DNA of 52,949 nt from Welwitschia mirabilis. Lineage: Eukaryota; Gnetophyta; Gnetopsida; Welwitschiales. The notes beneath the pieces were generated by a model. The model made no database searches, was not told where the DNA came from, and saw only the letters and a program-made list of their open reading frames with translations. Made by a program: the position numbers and the translations under genes. This document shows positions 33,715 through 43,398 of the stretch, one piece after another. The stretch's first letter is position 1, and each line of letters starts with the position of its first letter. The DNA lies in assembly GCA_051453625.1 (NCBI GenBank), contig JBOZIK010000001.1, positions 188,080,458 to 188,133,406 of the forward strand. The letters run 5' to 3'.

Positions 33715-35757
33715 CATCACATATAGAATTTTAAGATCCAAGACTCTAAATAATTCTTAATATTATAGAGCCTCAAGATAGTTTAATTATCACATGTATT
33801 TTCTGATTTCTAGAGATGTAACTATATTGTGAAAATTTAGTACTATAATTCCTCTCATTTTGTAGCCATAGTATAACCTTTTTTGATAATTTTTAATGAT
33901 TTAATTTTTGATTCCTTAGTGGTTAAATTATTATTATTGTTTTACTTTTTTATATTTAAATTGAAAAATAGTTTTTTTGTGGTTTTTTAAACTTCCTTCT
34001 TACATGACTCGTTTTAAATTCTCCATTGTAATAATTGCATGATGAAAATTATTACTTATTGTTATGATATTAATTCAACCGGTGGCTTGATAAGGAATTG
34101 AATAAGGGGTTACAAAATTCCTACTANNNNNNNNNNNNNNNNNNNNNNNNNNNNNNNNNNNNNNNNNNNNNNNNNNNNNNNNNNNNNNNNNNNNNNNNNN
34201 NNNNNNNNNNNNNNNNNNNNNNNNNNAATTTAGTACTATAATTCCTCTCATTTTGTAGCCATAGTATAACCTTTGTTGATAATTCTTAGTGATTTATATT
34301 TTGATTTCTTAGTGGTTAAATTATTATTATTGTTTTACTTTTCTATATTTAAATTAAAAAATAGTTTTTTTGTGGTTTTTGAAACTTACTTCTTACATGA
34401 CTCATTTTAAATTCTCCATTGTAATAATTGCATGATGAACATTGTTATTTATTGTTATGATATTAATTCAACTGGTGGCTTGATAAGGAATTGAATAAGG
34501 GATTACAAAATTCCTACTACTAACACCACCTTTACCACCCTCCTTTATGATGGTGCCTCCTTATGTTCTAATGTTTTTTCACATTCCACATCCTCTATTA
34601 TAAATAGGACCTTCTTCTGCTCTTATTTTGTATTTTAAGAATCCTTTACTACTGAATGTTGAAACTTGGAAAAGCCTTGGAACCTTGGATGCTTGAAATC
34701 TTCAGGAGTTCTTAATCTTCATTTTAATTTGAATATGGTTTTATGGTTCTTCATTTCATTCTTGTATAGTTCTTAATTTTCATTTAGTCTCTGCATGGTC
34801 CTTATCTCTTGCATCTTGTATAGTCTCTAACTTGAAATGATTTTAAACTTTATTAAATTTTTGTAAGGTTATTTTTCTATATCATTTTAAGATTACTTAT
34901 TACACATATATCTCATGCTAGTATTTTCTTCGAAACTTACATCACAATAATTACCCCTCTTGTTTAAGCCTTGTGACAAGTTTTATTATGGATTTGACTT
35001 ACTTGGCTACTAATATTAGCTTAAAAATATCTAATAAGAAATTTAAAGTAAGCTATGGTAACTAATTATTCAGAATTCAGGGAGTGATATTCTTTTAATG
35101 GAGTCACAAGGCCATGGGACCAAACTTCTAAGATGAATAGGGAAAATGTGACTAATTTACTATTTGTCCCTTCTAAATTGTTTGCAACTAAATTACTTTG
35201 ATCTGTTATAGTATAACAGTAAAAGAAGATAAATTAAAAATAAAGCCTAGATTAAATCTGAATTATTTTGGTTACTAGTTCTTCATTTAAAAATCCTATA
35301 CCATTCCATTCATTGTCATAGACCATACTAGAAATTGTGAAGATTATAGCTCTTACATCATATTATTTTTATTAAATATGTAATTGAATGAATCATAGAA
35401 AAGGCTAATTTATCTTACCAAGAAGGGCATTTAAAAATGTTAATTTTCTAACTTATTAATGAGAAATTATTAAAATGATGTAATTTGTTCATCATTGTAA
35501 CTTATAATCTATTATATCTTATTAGTAACTTTTAACATGTGACATCAATATGATACTTGAATTATCTTGGAAATAAGAAACATTTATTTTCTCTTGTATT
35601 TAAACATGATGAGCTATTTAAATTTCTTTTTACAAAAGTTACTTATGAATGTATTTTTTTCATGCATATTAATTCATTTATGATTAATTGCCTTAAATGT
35701 TTAACAAATTTTTTTATGAAAGTTAAAGCTTTTAGTTGTGTAATTTAGAATGTTACA
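33715..35757 (+). repeat. 3' LTR of element B
   Basis: The LTR starts CATCACATATAGAATTTTAA and ends AGAATGTTACA. The TATA box TATAAATAGG is at 34,599-34,608. A 100-N gap at 34,127 is flanked by the duplicate 33,834-34,126 / 34,227-34,518. The leader repeats follow the TATA box at 34,735-34,830. A 63-codon open frame at 35,557 is not supported as a gene. Confidence 0.82.
34599..34608 (+). promoter_or_regulatory. TATA box of 3' LTR-B
   Basis: TATAAATAGG in the conserved block CATCCTCTATTATAAATAGG. Confidence 0.7.
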
Positions 35758-35762
35758 TATAG
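35758..35762 (+). repeat. Target-site duplication TATAG, right side of element B
   Basis: TATAG follows the LTR end GTTACA and is continuous with GTATTAAAATTG, the resumed sequence of element A. Confidence 0.75.
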
Positions 35763-37118
35763 GTATTAAAATTGATAAGGCCATACTTTGCTTAGTCTTA
35801 ATTAATCTAAAAGCACTTGCATATTTATTTGGTCTCCATTTGCATAACCTTATTTCACACATTTTATCCTTAATTTATTAGGTTTTAAAATGTTATATAC
35901 TATTAATCATTGAAGTAAAAATTTAACTAGATTATATAAGTAAAAGTTTCAAAGAGGCATTAAAAGAATCTCACAATGGAGGAGTGCAGAGTGGAAGAGA
36001 ATTATAATTTATGAGCTTAGGCTTCAAAAAACTCTACATAACATCTTTAGAGGTGAGTGTCACAATTTGAAGTAAAAAAATTATTATATTGTAATATTTG
36101 ATTTTATACTTTTTGGATGAAGCAAGAGGTCATTGAGATATTTTGATTTGTAAAATTAAATGTTTAACTTATTTGTAAATATATTTAATTATGTTCTTAT
36201 AAATTATGTACATGAGAAATATGCTAGTTCATAAATTTTTTCTTAATCAAGTAATCATTATAACCTTAGAAAAGGGAAAAGTTTAAAAGGTCATGTATAA
36301 CAAAAGAGTTCTTCTAAATTTTGAAGTTGATATAGTACAACTTTTAGAGCATATACCATGAAGTTTGGCATAGTAATGAAGGTGATAAGGCATCTCACTT
36401 TATTAAGAATAAGGGTTATGAAGATTTAGAGTGATGATATTATTGTTCTAGCATACAAAAACATGTGCATCCATTTGATTATAGATGCATAAATTGATTA
36501 AAGACCAATGATGTAAAGCTAAAGGTTGGTCTTTATCAACTACTTCTAATATGAAGGAAACCAATAAGAAACTTTCAACATGTGCTTTGTAGTAAGTTTG
36601 TCAAAGGTAAAGAAGAAGACATATAGCTCTATATTCTTATTGTGAAGTGCTTTAGTAGGATGACATGATTCATGTTATGTATGAAGATACCAATTTCATT
36701 TTAGGTTGTAAAATTGTTCTCTAAAATGGTTGTCAAGATCCATGTATTTATAAAGATGATTTTTAATACATATTATGGAGAATGTGTTCAAGTTTAGTAT
36801 GTCAAATTTATAACTCAATGATCAAGTCAATCTANNNNNNNNNNNNNNNNNNNNNNNNNNNNNNNNNNNNNNNNNNNNNNNNNNNNNNNNNNNNNNNNNN
36901 NNNNNNNNNNNNNNNNNNNNNNNNNNNNNNNNNNTATAAAGGTGATTTTTAGCACATATTATGGAGAATGTTTTCAAGTTTAGTATGTCAAATTTATAAC
37001 TCAATGATCAAGGCAATATATAGAAGAAGTAACTTAGAAAATAGAAATAGATATTAAGCAATAGAAACATGAGTTTTGAACAAGTTTTAAGGACAAACGT
37101 TTTGAAGGAGGTGAGAAA
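35763..37118 (+). other. Element A internal region resumed, with polypurine tract
   Basis: Homologous to the last 1.2 kb of element B's internal region, non-coding by eye. It ends CAAGTTTTAAGGACAAACG and a purine run GAAGGAGGTGAGAAA (37,104-37,118), the probable plus-strand primer site just before the 3' LTR. A 100-N gap at 36,835 is flanked by the duplicate 36,749-36,834 / 36,935-37,020. Confidence 0.65.
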
Positions 37119-38181
37119 TGTCACATTCCAATTTTTAAGCTATAAAACTTAGTCTAATAATTATTAAATAAAATTAAATAATGTAGTCAAATTTAATTTC
37201 TTGAAAGTAAAAAAAAATTAATATAAATGAATAAATTTTTAGAGATGATAAAAATTTATATTGATGTTATTGAACATTATTTATAATTATATNNNNNNNN
37301 NNNNNNNNNNNNNNNNNNNNNNNNNNNNNNNNNNNNNNNNNNNNNNNNNNNNNNNNNNNNNNNNNNNNNNNNNNNNNNNNNNNNNNNNNNNNNNNNNNNN
37401 NNNNNNNNNNNNNNNNNNNNNNNNNNNNNNNNNNNNNNNNNNNNNNNNNNNNNNNNNNNNNNNNNNNNNNNNNNNNNNNNNNNNNNNNNNNNNNNNNNNN
37501 NNNNNNNNNNNNNNNNNNNNNNNNNNNNNNNNNNNNNNNNNNNNNNNNNNNNNNNNNNNNNNNNNNNNNNNNNNNNNNNNNNNNNNNNNNNNNNNNNNNN
37601 NNNNNNNNNNNNNNNNNNNNNNNNNNNNNNNNNNNNNNNTGTTACATTTCAATTTTTAAGCTATAGAACTTAGTCTAATAATTATTAAATAAAATTAAAT
37701 AATATAGTCAAATTTAATTTCTTAAAAATAAAAAAATTATTGTAAATGAATAAATTTTTAGAGGTGATAAAAATTTTATCTTGATGTTATTGAACATTAT
37801 TGATAATTATATCATCTTGACTAAGTTGCAATTAAATTCCTCTTTCTTGTCATGATAAAGCAGTGACATTCTCTTGAAATTTTGGCATTTATTTCTTTAA
37901 TTATGAAGTTATTAGTAATTATTATCTTTGAAATGTGAAAATACTATACATTGTGACTAAATTATCTTTTGTTTGTTTATGTTAAATAAATTAATTCTTA
38001 TAGGCATATTTTTAGTGATTATTATTTTGCAAAATAAGTAGTTACTATTATGATGAAATATATTATGCATGCATCTAGTGCCAGGCAAGTAATGATTAGG
38101 CATTATGAAACCCTCACCACCTTCTCCTCATAATGGTATCTCTTTATGTTCTTGTAACCTTTCATATCTCCACATCCTCTT

Positions 38182-38193
38182 ACTATAAATAGG
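38182..38193 (+). promoter_or_regulatory. TATA box of 3' LTR-A
   Basis: ACTATAAATAGG in the block CATCCTCTTACTATAAATAG, matching the LTR-B and LTR-C boxes. Confidence 0.7.
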
Positions 38194-38224
38194 GATTTCT
38201 TCTCCTTGTATTTTAATATCTTTA

Positions 38225-38330
38225 AGAAAGTCTTTGTTATCGAATCTTAGTGAATTCAAACTTGAAGCTTGCTTTCTTCTCCTTGTATTTTAATATCTTT
38301 AAGAAAGTCTTTGTTATAGTATCTTAGTGA
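38225..38330 (+). repeat. Local tandem duplication after the TATA box, LTR-A
   Basis: TTCTTCTCCTTGTATTTTAA and the following AAGAAAGTCTTTGTTAT occur twice, about 78 bp apart, in the 3' LTR only. The 5' LTR has one copy. Confidence 0.75.
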
Positions 38331-38699
38331 CTTTATAATTAAAGCTTGAAAAATGTTGAAGATTTGAAATCTTGAAAGAGATTTGAAGTCTGCAGGCACT
38401 ATAACCAAGTATGGATATAGTTCTTCTTTCATTCTTGATTGGTCCTTTTCTTGTATGCATATTTTTATGCATTTTCATTTTTTCTCATTTTCTTGCAAAT
38501 ATCATAAAGTTGTTAGATGTTCATGTTAGTGGTACTCAAATAATTGCATTCTTGGTTATAAATCCTAGCTTATACTATCTTCTTCTTGATAAATCTTAAT
38601 TAAATTAAATCCAAGTTATTATTGTGGAGGATCTATGTTTCATTGATATATGTTACTCATGCTTATCTTGGATTTGCATGATCTTATGGAAATGAGTAT

Positions 38700-38850
38700 T
38701 CCATAGATCACTGAATGAGGCAATGAAACATGAGAACCCATAGACTGTCGAATAAGGTAGTGGAGTAAAAGAATATATAAAATGATATAAGAAATCTATA
38801 ATCATGAATGAGGCAGTGGACCCCCAGATCACTGAATGAGGTAGTGAAAG
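38700..38850 (+). repeat. Cluster of CACTGAATGAGGTAGTG-type motifs, 3' LTR-A
   Basis: Four copies (for example ATCACTGAATGAGGCAATG and ATCACTGAATGAGGTAGTG) lie at the place matching 16,795-16,990. A short (TA)n run follows at 38,856. Confidence 0.75.
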
Positions 38851-39977
38851 AGATTATATATATATATATATATGATGAAAAATTTATTAAAAAAATGGTT
38901 ATTCTCATATCATTTCCATAAGATCATCATCTCCTAGAAATTCTTGATTCTTATCTTATCTATTCCAACTCTTGAAATCCTTCAAATCTTTATCTCACCT
39001 TATCTAGACCATGCTTAGAGCAATGAAATTTTCATAGTTCTTAGTTTATATTCCTTGTATAAACAAGTGGTAAAACTAAAGCTTGAATGCCGAAGAGGAC
39101 ATAGAGAAATGGAGATTATCATTCTAGTTTATGTTGAAAACCTTATCTNNNNNNNNNNTTATGACTCTTAGAATTTTAGTGATTTATTTATTTTGCTCTT
39201 GAGAATACTTTCCAAACTGAATTATGTGTATTTTTGGATATACATTATTGATCTTATAATAGCAGATGTGACAAATTCTAATTTCCTTGTTAAGAATCTC
39301 AATATTTTCATTATCAGTTTTCTTATTAAAAACTTCTATATTTAGATTGTAGAATCTTTAATATGAATTGTTAAAATTATTGTTGANNNNNNNNNNNNNN
39401 NNNNNNNNNNNNNNNNNNNNNNNNNNNNNNNNNNNNNNNNNNNNNNNNNNNNNNNNNNNNNNNNNNNNNNNNNNNNNNNNNNNNNNTAAAACTAAAGCTT
39501 GAATGCCTAAGAGGACATAGAGAAATGGAGATTCTCATTCTAGTTTATGTTGAAAAACTTATCTTGGAGTGAAACCTACAATTCTTTTATGACTCTTAGA
39601 ATTTTAGTGATGTATTTATTTTTCTCTTGAGAATACTTTTCAAACTGAATTATGTGTATTTTTGGATATACCTTATTGATCTTATAATAGCAGATGTGAC
39701 AAATTCTACTTTCCTTATTAAGAATCTCAATATTCTCATTATCAGTTTTCTTATTAAAAACTTATATATTTAGCTTGTAGAATCTTTAATATGACTTGTT
39801 AAAATTATTGTTGAATTTATAAAAATATCATTAAAATTATTGTTGATTTTATAAAAATATCAATTGTCATATAGTTTTAATTATTTCTAAACTAATCATT
39901 ATTATAGTTGGTTACTTTCAAATTAAGAAATGAGGGAATATTTAATGCATCATAGAGAAGAGAATTAAATTAGCAAG

Positions 39978-40995
39978 ATTCATTATTATTATAAATAAGT
40001 CATAATTACTTGAGAAGGATGGGTCATGTTTGATTATTCTATATCATTATTACATTAAGTTTAATTTATAAAATGGGGAATGTTTTAGAGCTTAAATTTA
40101 TTTTGAAAACATGATAACTTATAATTAATTCATTTATTAGAGGAAAAGATTGAGGACATATCATTTTGATAATTAAATAATGTTCATAAATTTGGGATTT
40201 AAATATGGGTGTTATACTAGGACTCTTATATTTAGACTTATCTTTAGCTTAAAATCTTAATGATTTATGAAAGTCCTCCTTTTTGTTTTGTGTTTTCATG
40301 GAAGAAGTCTTTTGCCTTATCTTGTGATAAGAGTAAGTTCTTCATTTACATTATCCTTAAAGTCAANNNNNNNNNNNNNNNNNNNNNNNNNNNNNNNNNN
40401 NNNNNNNNNNNNNNNNNNNNNNNNNNNNNNNNNNNNNNNNNNNNNNNNNNNNNNNNNNNNNNNNNNNNNNNNNNNNNNNNNNNNNNNNNNNNNNNNNNNN
40501 NNNNNNNNNNNNNNNNNNNNNNNNNNNNNNNNNNNNNNNNNNNNNNNNNNNNNNNNNNNNNNNNNNNNNNNNNNNNNNNNNNNNNNNNNNNNNNNNNNNN
40601 NNNNNNNNNNNNNNNNNNNNNNNNNNNNNNNNNNNNNNNNNNNNNNATTCATTATTATTATAAATAAGTCATAATTACTTGAGAAGGATGGATCATGTGT
40701 AATTATTCTATATCATCATTACATTAAGTTTAATTTATAAAAACGGGAATGTTTTAAAGCTTAAATTTCTTTTGAAAACATGATAACTTGTAATTAATTC
40801 ATTTATTAGAGGAAAAGGTTAAGGACATATCATTTTGATAATTAAATAATGTTCATAAATTTGGGGTTTAAATATGGGTGTTATACTAGGACTCTTATAT
40901 TTAGACTTATCTTTAGCTTAAAATCTGAATGATTTATGAAATTCCTCCTTTTTGTTTCATGTTTTCATGGAAGAAGTGTTTTGCCTTATCTTGTA
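39978..40995. repeat. Duplicated overlap across the A/copia-1 right junction
   Basis: Bases 39,978-40,326 recur at 40,647-40,995 after 280 N, so the LTR-A end and CTAGG appear twice (40,217 and 40,886). A further 100-N gap at 40,996 again has short duplicated flanks. Confidence 0.85.
40217..40221 (+). repeat. Target-site duplication CTAGG, right side of element A
   Basis: Directly follows the 3' LTR end GTTATA and matches CTAGG at 15,212-15,216. Copia-1 gag resumes beyond it. Confidence 0.85.
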
Positions 40996-42330
40996 NNNNN
41001 NNNNNNNNNNNNNNNNNNNNNNNNNNNNNNNNNNNNNNNNNNNNNNNNNNNNNNNNNNNNNNNNNNNNNNNNNNNNNNNNNNNNNNNNNNNNNNNTCATG
41101 TTTTCAGGGAAGAAGTGTTTTGCCTTATCTTGTAATGAGAGTAAGTTATTCATTTACATTATCCTTAAAGTTAGAAGAAAGTTCTTCATTTACATTATCC
41201 TCAAAGTTATTTCCTTCTGATACTTCCTTTATTTTTCCTTTAGAGATTTTTCTTGTACTTTCACTAGCTTTAAGAGTTATGGGATTTTTTTTAAGTTACC
41301 ATATTGAATGGGATTCATTTCATAAGCTATAAAATTACTTTGTAGTTATTTAATCTCCATAGAGTTGAAATCTCATGATTCTTNNNNNNNNNNNNNNNNN
41401 NNNNNNNNNNNNNNNNNNNNNNNNNNNNNNNNNNNNNNNNNNNNNNNNNNNNNNNNNNNNNNNNNNNNNNNNNNNNNNNNNNNTTTCCTTTGTTTTTCCT
41501 TTAGAGCTTTGTCTTGTACTTTCACTAGCTTTAAGAGTTATGGGCTTTTTTTAAGGTACCATATTGAATGGGATTCATTTCATAAGAAATAAAATCACTT
41601 TGTAGTTATTTAATCTCCATAGAGTTGAAATCTCATGATTCTTCTATAGTTTTTATCTTAGGCCTATATTCTAGAGTTAAAGATCTAACAACATTTTATA
41701 TTACCTTACCTTTAAGAAAATTTTCATCAATGCCACATATAGAATTCATAATATNNNNNNNNNNNNNNNNNNNNNNNNNNNNNNNNNNNNNNNNNNNNNN
41801 NNNNNNNNNNNNNNNNNNNNNNNNNNNNNNNNNNNNNNNNNNNNNNNNNNNNNNAATGCCACATATAGAATTCATAATATAGGATACTTGTGTAAAACAT
41901 TCATAACATCTCTCATCATTAGTCATCTTGAGATTTTTCAACTGATTTAGACATATAAGAATCTTGGATTTCCTGACCATGGAGGTTCCTTCATTTATCC
42001 CTACTAGAACATTTTATATATTTTATGTTATTTCACATTCAACTATTCTATTAAACTCTTCTATTACAAGAGCTAAGTAGAGATCATTCTCGGCTTTAGA
42101 GCCAAAGCTGAAGGTTGCCTTTTCTTTGTATTTCCAATCTATTCTTAGCTTGATTTTTATAATGGTATTCACTATAGCATCTATTATGATTTCTATAGGT
42201 TCTATGTAGTTATCTTCTCTACTTTGTCAAACTTTAAACTCATAAGATTATAAGTACACCTGCATCCTCTTATTCCAATAGGCATAGTTAGTCTCATTGA
42301 AGAATGAAGGTTTGATAAATACCTACCCTA
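40222..42330 (-). pseudogene. Copia-1 gag, N-terminal and central part
   Basis: The minus strand from 42,330 downward reads FFNETNYAYWNKRMQVYL, then ENDLYLALVIEEFNRI, LKMTNDERCYECFTQV and VRSLTLEYRPKIKTIEES, then EELTLITR and KDKSKYKSP. These are the F.G.NY..W...M..YL, L...L..EEF.RI, F.M...E.I.EMF.RF, LRSLP..W..K...IEE and EE.AL..R.F blocks of copia gag (UBN2-type). The frame reaches the CTAGG duplication and continues in the same frame at 15,216, where the zinc-knuckle part lies. Stops and three 100-N gaps with duplicated flanks (40,996; 41,384; 41,755) break it. A 36-bp tandem duplication lies at 41,140-41,213. Confidence 0.88.
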
Positions 42331-42342
42331 ATACCACTTGAG
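42326..42342 (-). other. Primer binding site of copia-1
   Basis: On the minus strand AAGTGGTATTAGGGTAGG follows a CATTCACCCC-containing LTR end and precedes gag closely. TGGTATTAGGG resembles the initiator-Met PBS TGGTATCAGAGC. The AAG spacer before it is common in Sirevirus-like elements. Confidence 0.6.
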
Positions 42343-43398
42343 AATCAATGAACTTAAAGGAAAGGGGTGAATGAGGTCTACCAAAAATAAATTCCATCAA
42401 AAACAAATTAAAAGTATCAAGTAAATAGCTCACTAAGATAATGTGGTTCCACAACCTAGGTACATTCACAATAAGGTAGTTTTCTCTTATAGCTATATAT
42501 GTTTTTAACCTATAAAAAATATTGGTTTTAGAGCACCACTAATCTTAGATACAAAAATGAAAAGCTTCTTATAAGATAGCACACTCTTCCCCTGAGGGAT
42601 AACCAATATGACAATACCAAAAATGTGTTGAGAAGTACTAACACAGTGTAATATGCTTCTCATAAGGTTGAAATCTCTTTGCCTTAGGAACATCTAATGA
42701 TATGATAATATAACATTTTTACAAGCACTTACAAAACCACACCTGCATAAGGGTTGCCTTACAATGTGGAACCCTATCAAGGGATCCTTAGGTTTGATAA
42801 TGAAAAAAGGTTATACAAGAGTATTCAAGAATATGATAGTCCAATAGAAATAACAATGAATTAATCAATAAGCCTGAATGATGTATCTTTAAAGAAATGC
42901 TTATGTTCTTTCTCATTATCATCATCAATAAGTACTAAATAATGATGCATTATTATAGAATCTAATGAATGAATGATGTTATCATTTAATAGTTTGTTGC
43001 AAATAATATTTTTATGCTTTTTCAATAGATCCAATTAGTTGTGTATCTGTGCATGCATATGTTTTTTTCTAGATTTACAAGTTTTATCTATTACATTGAA
43101 ACTTTGTAATCAATATAAAAAGAATAGAAATGGCTAGGTATTAGGCTTGTAATGTTAATTTATTTGTTATTAACTTTCTACATAGACATCTTCAAATTTG
43201 TAAACATCTTTTATCAGTCATACTTCTTGCACATTGAAGATGTCTTTAGCCAAAGTTCCTACAAATTGATAAAACTTGATCTATTTAATATTTGATCCCT
43301 TATGATCATACATCCATGATGTAAATCCTAATTAGTTTCTTAGAAGTGTAAATAATTTGTTAAAGTATAAATTGTTCCCATTATCTATTCCAATTTAA
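42343..43398 (-). mobile_element. Probable 5' LTR of copia-1
   Basis: Non-coding sequence upstream of the PBS on the minus strand. Its end (CCTCATTCACCCCTTTCC) is like the LTR ends found at 43,399, 43,936 and 44,777. AGACATCT and AGATGTCT each occur once (43,180-43,260), as in the presumed 3' LTR at 9.6-10.5 kb. The outer end is not resolved; a 62-codon open frame at 42,505 is not supported as a gene. Confidence 0.5.

Larger units (their letters stand above)
24634..35757 (+). mobile_element. Inner LTR retrotransposon B, inserted in element A
   Basis: The element has 5' LTR 24,634-27,619 (second assembled start at 25,502), PBS-like TTTTGTTATCAAAGGCT, internal region 27,620-33,714, polypurine-type end, and 3' LTR 33,715-35,757. 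LTR lengths after removing gaps and overlaps are about 1.68 and 1.65 kb. TATAG flanks it on both sides (25,497-25,501 and 35,758-35,762). The last 1.2 kb of its own internal region is homologous to the sequence of A on either side of the insertion, so B and A are related elements. No gag-pol motif was recognised. LTRs differ by about 11% over the first ~215 bp counted by eye, less than those of A, which fits a later insertion. Confidence 0.82.
15217..40216 (+). mobile_element. Outer LTR retrotransposon A, inserted in copia-1 gag
   Basis: The element has 5' LTR 15,217-18,945, PBS-like TTTTGTATCAGAGATT, internal sequence 18,946-24,633 and 35,758-37,118, a polypurine tract and 3' LTR 37,119-40,216. 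Both LTRs collapse to about 2.1 kb when duplicated overlaps and N are removed. The 3' end of the internal region reads CAAGTTTTAAGGACAAACG then a purine run, closely like the 3' end of Tekay/Del-type chromoviruses. I cannot read any gag-pol motif in the internal part, so it is either very old or a non-autonomous (LARD-like) derivative. LTR termini are TA...TACA (5') and TG...TATA (3'), each one step from the TG...CA rule. It is interrupted by element B. Confidence 0.82.
37119..40216 (+). repeat. 3' LTR of element A
   Basis: The LTR starts TGTCACATTCCAATTTTTAA after the polypurine tract and ends GGGTGTTATA before CTAGG. A 347-N gap is followed by a second copy that starts exactly at the LTR's TG (37,640). 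A 100-N gap at 39,387 has duplicated flanks 39,071-39,386 / 39,487-39,805, and a 34-bp tandem repeat lies at 39,797-39,862. A third gap follows the LTR, so its last 240 bp appear again at 40,647-40,885. Collapsed length is about 2.15 kb, equal to the 5' LTR. Confidence 0.82.
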
